NCBI GenBank assembly: GCA_000349905.1
Contig: KB722758.1
Span: 124,001-188,000 of the forward strand
DNA: 64,000 bases
From: Volvariella volvacea V23
Lineage: Eukaryota; Basidiomycota; Agaricomycetes; Agaricales; Pluteaceae
Direction of reading: 5' to 3'
In this document: one piece after another, positions 54,564 through 64,000 of the stretch
Numbering within the stretch: the first letter of the stretch is position 1
Layout of the letters: every line of letters begins with the position of its first letter
Position numbers and translations under genes: made by a program
Notes under the pieces: generated by a model
Database searches by the model: none
What the model saw: the letters and a program-made list of their open reading frames with translations, nothing else
What the model was told of the DNA's origin: nothing

Positions 54564-55831
54564 AGGAAGTGAAGTGACTCGCATGGCGTCTCAGCGAGCG
54601 TCAGGGTCGTACATCCGATCATGGCCAGGAGCCTGTTTTGGGTACAAGCGACTGCATTCAGTCCAGTCGTGTTTTCATCTGCCTTTGTTTCTGTCACGTA
54701 ATACTGGAGCATCTCATTATCGTTATCTTATGGTCGCATCACGGGCGTATTACATTGTTCTGTGCTAGATGCTTTGATGTACCGTTCGCGAGCTAGCTCA
54801 GGCAATGCAACGCATACATCTTTTCATTTGACGAGCATCTGGCCGGGCGCGATTGACTTTACTCTAACTGAGGCAGCTCGATGACGGTGGTGCGGGATAT
54901 GCCGAGGTGGATAACATATCCCCATTGCCGTCAAAACAAAAACGCCATTGACGCGAATCCCAAAGCGCCCGCGCCACGCCTCCTGGCCTGCAGCCCTCGC
55001 CTATCATTTCCTGATCCCAACGGGCTAATCACTCTGATATCATAGGGCAGAAAGCCTCCCGGACTCCGTTACTGACTGTTATCAGCCAGACGATGACGAA
55101 GGTGCTATCCTGGCCCAAAACACAACAGTGCCACAAGGGAGGTAAGATGGTGCGCAGGGCCTATGAGTCATCGACCATGTCAGGGTTGCTGTCAACATGT
55201 TGGCCACGAGTCGCACCATCCACCAATTGCAGCACCAGCACCAGCACCACACACAACACCCAAACACCTCACCTCACCTGAACCAAGGGGCCCACGGCAC
55301 CGGCACAGCCAGCACAGGGCAAAACCAAACCAACTTCGATTGACGTAAACCCCCTCTGTTGTCCCTTGCCATTCCTCTGTTTAACTGCCAGCAAGTACTT
55401 GAGCCTTGTTCTCCTGCGAGGCTGTGGTTACTCCCCCGATTCAGGGCATAGGGACTTTCGGAGCTCAGGCTGTTGGTTACGTTGCTGTCGTCGTTGTTCA
55501 AACAGCCCCTCGCACTCTGTTTGAGCCTCAAGCGGGATCACGCGTTCACGTATCGGGCTTGCTCGTTTTCATTCTAGTCCCTCAAGTTCTGATTTTGGTG
55601 TTTGGAGGTCGCGAGGAGAGTTGAGGTGTTTGCGGGGCAGGCTGGTACTTAAACTCCGTTTGAGGTGCGTGGGGTGCATATTCTGGGTCTGAACCCCCTC
55701 CCGAGGTCCTTTTCGACAGTCGCGCCACTCACTGCCTTTTTGCTTGGCCGTCCTTCGCCACTGGCTATCTATATCGTCGATCACCCAGGCTCACCTCTAG
55801 TGTTATCATATCATCTATCATCGATTCCACG
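54564..55831. other. Intergenic stretch
   Basis: No gene is recognised. A short CAGCAC microsatellite-like run lies near 55229-55250. The distal end presumably holds the promoter of the gene at 55832. Confidence 0.4.
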
Positions 55832-56609
55832 ATGTCATCGCGGATTGCTACTGAACCCTCCACGTGGACAACAACCTCCGAGTATGTCTGCGCGAGACCC
55901 GTACGTCCCCTTCATATCGGACTCCTCGTCCCATGAACTCATCGCTCCTCTCCTTCCACCCACGGATTATCAATGACCGACCCACCATCAGGCCCTTCCA
56001 CCAGACTTCGCTCACCCTGAACTAGGCTCGCCCTACTTCTACTGCCAAACCGCCGTCGGCGACGTCTTCCTCGCCACAGGCGTCGGCAACTCCCTCTACA
56101 TCTTCAACATCCTCCTCCCGACCACCCACCCCCGGAACCAAAACGTCACCCTCCCGCCTGGCTTCGCGCCCTTTGTCCCCAACCGCACCACCGCCCCCTC
56201 CAGCAGCTGCATGAAGAAATCGCACTCGCACCCGCTCCCCACGCCCCCGTACAGCATCACCTCCCGCTCCGGGTCCGAGTCCTCCCTGAACTCGACCTCG
56301 CACACGTCCAACACGTCCGCCGCGCTGACGCTCACCCTCGACCAGCTCATCGCGCGGCGGTCGCTCATCAGCGGCGCCGTCGCGTTCGACCTCGACGCGT
56401 TCTGGACGAGCAAGATCAACCAGTACGTGGACGACAACCTGCCCGCGTGGGCCGAGTGGCTGCGGAAGGTCCACCCGGATCTGGCGAACGCGCCGAGGGG
56501 GGAGATCAAGCTCTGCGTCGTGCTGGGCTACACGCGGCACCCGCCGTTTGAGGAGCATGTGGTGGCGACGCAGTGTGTGGTCACGAGGTACTCGATTGTG
56601 GGCCATTGA
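55832..56609 (+). CDS. Hypothetical GC-rich protein (228 aa)
   Basis: Exon 1 (55832-55900) encodes MSSRIATEPSTWTTTSEYVC-ARP. A GTACGT..CAG intron (55901-55991) joins it in frame to exon 2 (55992-56609): ALPPDFAHPELGSPYFYCQT, AVGDVFLATGVGNSLYIFNI, LDQLIARRSLISGAVAFDLD, INQYVDDNLPAWAEWLRKVH, GEIKLCVVLGYTRHPPFEEH, ending VTRYSIVGH. There is no signal peptide or membrane segment. I do not recognise the family. Exon 2 is markedly GC-rich, so long antisense frames overlap it. The clean splice join and balanced composition support a real gene. Confidence 0.6.
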
Positions 56610-57728
56610 TTGGCGCCGACCGACTCGGTTGATGGGCGCGGGCGGGAGGGTCACGGCTGGGCTGGGATGCGAACGGGGAATGGGACTGTGCCAGCGTTGG
56701 GTTTCGGGAACGAACGTGGCCGCCGGGGTTGTGTTGTTCGCTTTTCGCTTCGTTTGCTTTTACGAGTTGTACGAATTTTCTTTTTGTTGGTCATCGGTGA
56801 ACTGGGACTATCCGGATGCCTCTCGTCAAGCGACGGGACCACACAGGAGACATGGTACATTTCTAATCGCCCGCCGCGCATCATCTTTTCCCTTTCTTCC
56901 CTTGCATCTTTCCTTTACGTTTTTCGTTTCATCTGTGCCATTCCTTCTCCTTCTCTCGTACTTTGCTATGCTCTAATTGCTCTGGTGATATAACGAAGAT
57001 ACCCTACCATACTCTCTCTCTCGAGTTCTTTCGCAACACTCTCATTCGACTTTACTCATTACTCACATAACTCATTACGGCCTCGACGCAAGTCATCTAC
57101 ATATCACTGCTTCGTCTGTTATGCATATCAACTTTCGCTTTCGCTTTGAATATAACAAACATCATTGGCATCGTTGCAATTGCCTTCTTCAATCCCCGGA
57201 CGAATAGCCCCACAAGTGGTCAGAGTGAAAGAAACAGCTAGCTTATGGTAGCTACTATACAGCATCGCCAATCGGTGTACGCGTATCCACGCCGTAACTA
57301 GTTTCCGGCTCAAGAGGCATTATTTGCTGCTGCAGCTGCAGTACCACCACATCTCACATCGCGTTAGCCACTCTCAATCTACCCCACCCCGCTCAAGCTC
57401 ATCCCATCTTACATCCAACTTGGAAAAAAACTTATTTTATTACTTCTCATACGAGAACAACTCTCTAATCAAAAATCACTACTATAGATTACCAGGAGCG
57501 GGGGTAGGAGTGGGGGTTTAGTTGACGAAACTTGGTGGGCTTGGCTTGATCATGACTGGTTAACGGACTCATGACGATAAAAGGGCGAGCGTGTGGTGTA
57601 GTATAAATCTGTGTCTAGTGCATGGGTTGGGTGAGGATTCTAAGCATGGTATGGTGTAGCATAGGGACGAGGGGAGGGAGTAGGGTGGGCGAAGGAAAGG
57701 TGGAGAGGGTAAGAGGGGAGGGAGTTTT
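56610..57728. other. Convergent intergenic region
   Basis: These are the 3' flanks of the unknown gene and GGC1. A purine-rich tract (GGGAGG/GAGAGG type) runs from about 57660 to 57723. No gene is seen. Confidence 0.4.
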
Positions 57729-59164
57729 TTAAACGAACTGAGCAAAGAAGGGTATCAAAGACTGCGCCAGGGTATAACTAAACACCAATTTCGGTCCCAC
57801 AACCAAAATCTGCAAGAAACGCAAGCGAACCGTCAGAACCAAGCTCACACACAGCCAAAGAAAAGAAATCTCACCTTGGGCGTCAACCCCTTGAAGAACG
57901 CCCCGGGGCCCTCGTTCTTGATCAGCTCCTTGACGACCTGCACCCCGGGCACCTTTTGCTCAAAGTTGGCGTTCTGGATCCGGGTCTTGACCGTGTCCAG
58001 GGGCGCGGCGATGGTGATGGACGCGACGGCGCCTGCGACCGAGGCGATGAAGTTTTGGGTCCACGTCGCCTTGTGGTAGTCGCTCACGCCGAGGATGTAG
58101 TCCTTTGTGAAGGCCGAGGCACCGAAGAGCTGGATATATGCGCATCACAAAGGGGAGACGTTAGTAATGGCAGGAATAGGTTACTGAGAGGCACGTACAG
58201 CAAAGCTTCCGGGGGCGTTACGGGCCATTGTCCAGCCCCAGCCGCGGTACAAAGTTGTTCCTTCCTCGAGGAAGATTCGGACGACTCCACGGCCGCGGAA
58301 CGCTTCAGGATTGACCTGACGCTTGATCTTGAGCGCGTCGAGGGGCAGGAGGACCTACAAGCGAGGTGTCAGTATGAGCAATTACAAAGTGAATAAGCAA
58401 AATAAACGTATGAAGGAGCGAAAGTATATTGCCGCGAGCCAAAAGAACGCATAGATCAAGAATCAAACATCAACTCACCACTTCTCCAATTCCGGTCAAA
58501 CTGCACATTCGTACAAGCGCGCATTACATCATGCAGCGTCAATCAACGAATCAAGCGACCAATCAGCACCCAAATCGACCAACACCAAAATACCGAAAAA
58601 GCCCACTCAGCCTCATACTAAATCCGGACAGAAACTACAAATACACATACCTTCCGGCAGTAGCCTGCATCATCATCTTCCCCTTCCTCTCACCGAACGT
58701 GTTCGTAAAGCTCGACTTGTAGTGCTTGTTGATCAAATCGTTGAACCAAGGCTGGCCGCCAAACTTGTATATCCTCTGAGCGACCTTGTACCCCGCCGCG
58801 TACCCCAGACCGGGGAAAAGGGAGAAGAACTTGCGCATGGCGGGTGCGGCAGCGTGGTCTCGGAATATGATGGTGTTGAGTGTGCCGAGCGAGACCTGTG
58901 GCGTGCGGTGTGGTGTGAGGATGGTGTGGGTGAAGAGAAGAGTGTGAATGAAGGGAGACGTACGGTGCTTTTGTTGCTCATGAGACGTTTGGCGACTGTA
59001 TCTACTGGATGGAAGACCAGCAGCTCGGCAACACCTACGAGCAGGTGGGGCGTGCATGAGGCAGCGTCTGCGAGGATAGGACAGCCGGACTAACCAGATG
59101 CTCCGGAGCCAAGTACGCGGGCGGCACCAGATTCCTTTCCTTTCCCAGAGACCGGAGGGGACAT
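57729..59164 (-). CDS. GGC1: Mitochondrial GTP/GDP carrier
   Basis: It matches the yeast GGC1/YHM1 pattern: SGAARVLGSGASGVAELLVF, HPVDTVAKRLMSNKST, TLNTIIFRDHAAAPAMRKFF, LFPGLGYAAGYKVAQRIYKF, NKHYKSSFTNTFGERKGK, SLTGIGEVVLLPLDALKIKR, TLYRGWGWTMARNAPGSFA, FTKDYILGVSDYHKATWTQN, APLDTVKTRIQN, GPGAFFKGLTPK and a C-terminal GPKLVFSYTLAQSLIPFF. Three carrier repeats with PxD motifs (HPVDT, LPLDA, APLDT) are visible. It exchanges GTP and GDP across the inner mitochondrial membrane. Short introns separate the blocks. It is divergent from the uS7m gene, with about 510 bp between start codons. A purine-rich stretch at 59225-59290 forms a pyrimidine-rich leader on its strand. Confidence 0.94.
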
Positions 59165-59675
59165 GTTGTGCTTGGTTTCGATTAGAGAGACAAGTACGGG
59201 CTGCGGGCTGCGAGCTGCGGTGCTCTGAGGAGGAAGAGGTGGGGAGGAGAGAGGAGGAAGGAGGAGAGGATTAAAAGGAAGAGAGGCTGAGTGAGAATCG
59301 CCGAAATTCACCAAAACCAAAAAACTTTTTCACGCGACTCGTCCGAAGGGTTGAGCCCGTTTTGGAAGGTGTGCCTGGCTGAAGGGTGTTGGGAAACACG
59401 ACCAAACACCACTCCTGCAGTTCGATAGGCAATAACTGCAATGCACAATGGCCGACGGCTGTGCGCGATGCCAGTGACGCTCAAAGAGCTGCTGTAGATA
59501 ATACCTATACAGCGACCCAGCCCCCACTGGCCCAGGAAGCCGTAGCATTGCTTGCTGTTGAACGGGTTGGATGAGCGAGCTTGTGACCACGCCACCGTGA
59601 CAAGCAGAAAGTCACGCGTGTCACTTCACGCTTTTCGCGCCGACTTGGAACTCCTCCAAGTCCCTTTGGTCAAAA
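59165..59675. promoter_or_regulatory. Divergent promoter of GGC1 and uS7m
   Basis: About 510 bp lie between two start codons of mitochondrial-protein genes facing away from each other. The GGC1 side has a strong C/T-rich leader. No TATA box was seen. Confidence 0.45.
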
Positions 59676-60486
59676 ATGCTGGCCCCCATCCGCCAAACAG
59701 CCACCCGGACGCTCTCGAGCAATGCAAGGCTCCTGACCACCTCCACCTTCCGCGCCTCCAGCGACAGCAACATCGCTGCCGCCAGCGGCCTTTTCAAAAC
59801 GACCCCTCCCGAAAAACCAACCAAGCGGTCTGGTCCGCGCACAAGCACAGGCAGCGGCAGCAACCGCACGCCGGCCCCACCCCCCACCGCCAACGCACCC
59901 GCCTCCACCCCACCCGCACCCACCCTCTCCCGCGCCCTCCAGCCCAAGGGCCCCACGCTCGCCACCATCGACCCGAGCCTCATCACCCCCCCGCCGGCGC
60001 AAGACCCGCTGCTGCACTACCTCACCTCCCGGCTGACCACGCACGGGCACCGCGCGCGCGCCGCCGCGCTCACCTCCTCCATCCTGCTGCACATCCACAC
60101 GCTCACGCGCGCGCCGCCGCTGCCCATCCTGCGCGCCGCGGTGCTCCAGGCCTCGCCCGCGGTGCGCACGCTCATGCACCGCCGGGGCGGCAAGACGGTC
60201 GCGAAGCCCGTCGCGCTCGGGGAGAAGCAGCGGGCCAAGTACGCGGTCGGGTGGATTCTGGACGCGAGCGCGAAGAGGGGCGGGAGGAGCGTCGCGGAGA
60301 GGGTCGCGCGGGAGGTGGTGGAGATTGTGGAGGGGCGGAGCGCGGCGCTGGGCGAGAAGGAGAAGGTGCACAAGTTTGCGATGGTTAACAGGTGGGTTTC
60401 GGCGTTCTTTTTTCTTTTTCTGTGTTTTTGTTTTTCTGGTTGCTGATGGATGTGATTGCAGGGGTAATGCTCAAACGAGGATATGA
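59676..60486 (+). CDS. RSM7: Mitochondrial small-subunit ribosomal protein uS7m
   Basis: The N-terminus MLAPIRQTATRTLSSNARLL is Arg/Ser-rich and acid-free, a mitochondrial targeting signal. It is followed by about 80 Pro/Thr-rich residues. The S7 fold begins at PLLHYLTSRLTTHGHRARAA. It continues VRTLMHRRGGKTVAKPVALG, EKQRAKYAVGWILDASAKRG, SVAERVAREVVEIVEGRSAA and KVHKFAMVNR. After one intron it closes with GNAQTRI and a stop at 60484-60486. The VNRGNAQTR ending is conserved in uS7. It binds the 3' major domain of small-subunit rRNA in the mitoribosome. The gene is very GC-rich, which generates long spurious frames in other phases. Confidence 0.92.
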
Positions 60487-60949
60487 TACTGCGTGGGAGG
60501 GTACTTGGAGCGCGCTTAGAGTTGTTCGTGGATGTGCTTTGCGTTTAGCATCCGGGCACATAAGCCATAATCTAGAATTAGTCGTCGAAACGACTTGCTG
60601 TCAATCCCACCCTACCAATTCATAATTATTTTCTATTTGCTTCCTATGTATGCGGTGCAACCAAGTTCGCGTGCACATGCATCTCCACACCACCGCTCTC
60701 CAAAGATAAAGTCATCTCATTAGCATTCTAATTCTAGTATCTACACGACCGAGCCGACCAAACTCGAGCTCATTATTATTCTAATAAAATTTATGCATCT
60801 AGGTATCATCAAAGCGTGAATCATGAAAGCAAGTCAACACTCCCCCTTCCATACGTACACCACCGACACCACTGGGTCCCAACCATTCCAAATCTCTTGG
60901 TCCAAAACTTGGCAAAGCAACCGAGAAAAGAAGCGACACTAGTGTCTCT
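60487..60949. other. Convergent intergenic region
   Basis: These are the 3' flanks of uS7m and the left ATG15-like gene. AT-rich in parts. No gene is seen. Confidence 0.4.
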
Positions 60950-62712
60950 TCACACCCCTCCACACCCGCCAACCCGTCTCGATCCCCTCGTCGCATTCTT
61001 GAAAGCCCCAAACTCCCACTCGAAACAATCCTACAATTCGTCATCAACATCCGACTACAAACACCAAACCACAATCACTCACCACACAGTCCTCATCCTC
61101 AACCACAACCTCCGGGACCTCCCTCCCCCCATTGCCGTTCTCATCCGGCCTCTCCCAGTCCTCGCTCAGCAGCTTCTCGATCACGACCACGATCGGGTGG
61201 TTCCGCACGTCGACGGACCAGCCCAGCTTCGAGACGGTGTCGTACCGGATGAGCTTGCCTTGGTGACACCTGGCAGACACAGCAAAACGAATGAGAGATG
61301 GATGGGGATGAGGGTGGTGGGTGTGGGGAGCAAAGGAAGGGCGTGTGCCAGCGAGAACGTACCGAGATTCCATGGCGTACCCGCCGATTGCGCAGACGGA
61401 GGTGACGCCGGTGCATGTGCCCATGGCGAGTGGCTAGATCGTGTCAGTGCCATCAGCCGGCTTTTGGTTGTTGTGTGTGGTCGAAAGGGGACTTACGTCG
61501 CCGGTGTGGAATACATGTGTGATATGTAGCGTCGAAGGCTGAAATTGCAACAACAGCGTTAATTCATGCACAGATGAGGAAAACGCACACGTACAGGTGT
61601 TGGCAGATGCAACCTCCTGGCTGCCAATTTCTCCCCCGGCGCTTCAAACGCTACAACCGGTGCCCCAAACGTGGCTCCAATCAAGGCGGACAGTGCGCCG
61701 CCCAGAGAATGACCTGACGAAGCCCACTGAGCGACCAACCAGAGAAAAGCACGAGCAAAGAAGGCCTCACCAGCAAGCCAGATATTCGCCTCTGGATACA
61801 TATACGATACATTCGTATACAAATCCTACAAACCAATGAGCACTCCACACCTCTCTCCCTCCCATACCGCACTCACCAATCCAACGGGGTAAAACAAGCC
61901 CTCACCCCACACCGCCTCCTCCAGGCACCGCTCGTCGCACCTGCCCGTCCCGCTGTAACAATCGCACACGGTGCTCCAGGTCGGGCCCACGCGGGCACAG
62001 CAGCAGCTGAAGAGCGTATTGTCGTTGATCTTGTCCTTCTTGACCGTCGGCCCGCCGCCGCCGACGATCCAGCCGGCGGAGGTGCCCTTGATGGTGATGA
62101 TGACGGTCGAGTTGTCCGTCGAGACGTAGATGTGGCCGCGGAGGCCGTCGGCGGTCGGTTCCCAGCCGTGTGGGTGGGTCTGGATACGAAGAACGTGGGG
62201 GGGCGGGGAGGTGAATGCGGGGTGTGGAGAAGGGAGAGGAAGGGGAAGGGCACCTTGTTCCATTTGCTGCCTAGGTCGTACCACTCTTTGCTCCCGGGCT
62301 CGTAGTAGCTGTTGTACGTCATCTTTGCGAGCTCGAGCAGGGTCTCGCGCTTCTCGACGTCCGGGCCTGGGACCTCGTCGGAGAGCCAGTGGAGGGACGA
62401 GCTGGTCTGGCCGGAGTGGAAGGAGAGCTGCCGGGCGGACTGGAAGGCGGAGAGAGAGTTGGGTTTGTGTGTCGTAAGCTTGGTCGTGTGCAGTGTGTGC
62501 AAGGAGGGAGAGGAGGATAGGAGGGGGGATGAGAGAGGGATGTCGTTGAAGATGACCTGGGGTGCGAGCTCGGATGCGAGTGCGAGTGCATGTTCGTGAC
62601 GAAGCTCGAACTGGAGAGGAGGCGGCTGTGGCGGGGTGGCGTGGTGGAGTACGCGGGAGCCCAGCAGCGAGGCGAGCAGGAACTGGAGCGAGTTGGGCAG
62701 AAGGCTGAGCAT
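60950..62712 (-). CDS. ATG15: ATG15-type lipase (class 3), left copy
   Basis: The chosen start [20 protein letters not shown] gives an N-terminal membrane anchor as in ATG15 and matches the right-hand copy; the frame is open upstream to 62958. Later blocks are [99 protein letters not shown], the nucleophile elbow [94 protein letters not shown] and [10 protein letters not shown]. Ser (GHSLGG), Asp (TGDP) and His (NHPI) form the expected triad. ATG15 breaks down autophagic and multivesicular-body membranes in the vacuole. About seven introns. Confidence 0.87.
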
Positions 62713-63287
62713 GCGGAGGTGGAGGCGTTGGAGGGCCGCCACAACTCCTTTCTTGGGGAAAAGTGGGGGCTGTTGGCAAATAGGGCCAAATAACTCCGCA
62801 GCACCGCCGACGCTGCTTGCAATGGGCGCATCGTGCTCGAGGCGACCTGTGGCAATCCAGATGTGGTGCAGGCATCTAGGTACTTGATAAAACAGATTTT
62901 TCTGCTCTTCAGTGGCTTGAGATGTCCACCCCAGATTTCGAGTCGACGAATCTATCATTGTCTATCTGAAAGCAAAGAATGGCTGGTACTACGGCCCATT
63001 CCAATCCCATAATTCCGCCTGCAGATCAATGGGCCCACCGTACTGGGATCCAGAGAGCGGGAGGTGCTGCAACACTATAAACTGCAAAATAGTTATATAA
63101 TGCAGCACCTCTGCCTGCTCTGGGTGCAGAGGGTTGGCCCAACGAGCGTACTATTCGTCGATGAGCAAGAGATGTGGTGTTCCCTGCTCCCACGCTGCCC
63201 TTGAATCCGTTTCTGCCTCCGCGGCGCTGATTCGGTTTACCTCCCACCACACAGACCCCAGCCACCTCCGGCTGCTTATCTCCCTTG
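62713..63287. promoter_or_regulatory. Divergent region between two ATG15-like genes
   Basis: It separates the start codons of the two lipase genes. The left part stays open in frame with the left lipase (62713-62958). No TATA box was seen. Confidence 0.45.
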
Positions 63288-64000
63288 ATGCTCCTCGCCC
63301 ACCTCCTGCCCAACGCGCTTCAGCTGCTCCTCGCCACGCTCCTGTCGCCTGAGCACCAGCAGACAGGCGTGAACCCGCCCGGCGAGGGGGAGATTACGTT
63401 TGAGCTTCGTCATCTCTACGCTACCACCGACTCGGGCCGCAACGTCTTCTCCGACATCCACTCGACGTCCGCCGTTGCAGCCGCAAACTCGACATACACG
63501 ATCCCAACCACACTCCTCACGACCTCCCGCCAGAGACCACGGGACTGCCACCCCGATAGCGCCGCCATCTCACATCACAACCTAGACCCGGAGACAGCGA
63601 TCGAATGGGACGATCACCACGTCGTCGGCCCACGAACCGACAAACGCCAGACCCTCCTCCAGCTCGCAAAGATGACCTTCAACTCGTTCTACGACGGACC
63701 CGACGGACACCAGGAGTGGTACGAGCTCGATCCCTACTGGAAAAAGGTGCGCACACCAGCATCCATTTCGCACCTCGTATTCGTATTGCTAAACCTTACT
63801 TTCCATTCCCTCACCCCCATTTCTTGTATATTCACCGATGCCGATACAGAACCACCCCTTTGGCTGGGAACCCTCCTCCGACGGCCTGCGCGGCCAGATC
63901 TTCGCCTCCCCGGACAACTCGACCGTCGTCGTCGCCATCAAGGGCACCTCCGCGCCCTGGATCGTCGGCGGCGAGGACGGGCCGACGAAGAAGAAGGACA
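63288..64000 (+). CDS. ATG15-type lipase (class 3), right copy, partial
   Basis: Exon 1 (63288-63746) starts [20 protein letters not shown], an N-terminal hydrophobic anchor parallel to the left copy. It continues [40 protein letters not shown] and [11 protein letters not shown]. Intron 63747-63849 leads to exon 2: [40 protein letters not shown], running off the window. The intron lies at the same place as in the left copy, after the conserved W-x-K. The catalytic GHSLGG region lies beyond the edge, so activity cannot be judged. It is a paralog of the left lipase in divergent orientation. Confidence 0.85.
   Translation, partial: MLLAHLLPNALQLLLATLLSPEHQQTGVNPPGEGEITFELRHLYATTDSGRNVFSDIHSTSAVAAANSTYTIPTTLLTTSRQRPRDCHPDSAAISHHNLDPETAIEWDDHHVVGPRTDKRQTLLQLAKMTFNSFYDGPDGHQEWYELDPYWKKVRTPASISHLVFVLLNLTFHSLTPISCIFTDADTEPPLWLGTLLRRPARPDLRLPGQLDRRRRHQGHLRALDRRRRGRADEEEG

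Noticed and set aside
55229..55250. CAGCAC-type tandem run taken as a possible regulatory array
   Set aside because: Too short and irregular; ordinary microsatellite.
56022..56654. 210-codon minus-strand frame opposite the gene at 55832
   Set aside because: Arg/Gly/Val-rich complement of a GC-rich exon, with no domain; the plus-strand frame has better composition and a matching splice join.
59670..60371. Arg-rich minus-strand frame and a 278-codon plus-strand frame over the uS7m gene
   Set aside because: These are GC-rich shadow frames; uS7m motifs and the VNRGNAQTR ending identify the true frame.
62319..62855. Ser/Pro-rich alternative frame within the left ATG15 gene
   Set aside because: A shadow of the lipase N-terminal region; the lipase frame carries matching motifs in the right copy.
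62713..62958. Extended N-terminus for the left ATG15 starting MIDSSTRNLG
   Set aside because: The open upstream frame lacks an anchor and has no counterpart in the right copy, whose start aligns with [10 protein letters not shown].

Overview
This window looks like nuclear DNA from a mushroom-forming basidiomycete (Agaricomycetes). Genes are split by many short introns of about 45-90 bp with GT..AG ends. The gene families are typical of that class: DUF6534 membrane protein, wax-synthase-like MBOAT, fungal PL8 lyase, WSC protein, AA14 oxygenase, expanded F-box families. Coding frames were joined by eye at canonical splice sites, so gene outer limits are firmer than some internal exon edges.

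Layout. 1-10.2 kb: a TPR/CCCH zinc-finger gene (minus, cut by the left edge, with a frameshift), a DUF6534 seven-helix protein, a THI20-type HMP-P kinase/TenA fusion for thiamine synthesis and salvage, a wax-synthase-like acyltransferase, and an F-box-like gene broken at a G run. 10.7-16.2 kb: a secreted PL8 polysaccharide lyase and a His-rich methyltransferase. 16.4-26.1 kb: five same-strand paralogous F-box/LRR-like genes; the first and last carry frameshifts that the intact copies expose. 26.4-36 kb: housekeeping and secreted genes: NTH1 endonuclease III, a CAP/PR-1-like protein, mitochondrial tryptophanyl-tRNA synthetase, and head-to-head with it the NatC subunit NAA35/MAK10. 36-42 kb: a second F-box family, two intact intronless genes with TATA boxes about 100 bp upstream of the ATG plus two decayed minus-strand remnants. 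43.5-54.6 kb: a two-WSC secreted protein and two AA14 lytic polysaccharide monooxygenase paralogs. The first AA14 carries a very long acidic, low-complexity tail with seven spaced acidic-Cys motifs. 55.8-64 kb: an unknown GC-rich gene, mitochondrial GTP/GDP carrier GGC1 head-to-head with mitoribosomal uS7m, and two divergently transcribed ATG15-type lipases, the second cut by the right edge.

How the genes relate. There is no single pathway. PL8, both AA14 proteins, the WSC protein and the CAP protein are all predicted to be secreted or surface-exposed and fit a plant- or wall-polymer-degrading lifestyle. The core genes (NTH1, TrpRS, NAA35, GGC1, uS7m, THI20) are scattered between fast-evolving accessory families. 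The most unusual element is the AA14 protein with its polyanionic cysteine-dotted tail. I see no CRISPR array, rRNA, convincing tRNA gene or intact transposon.
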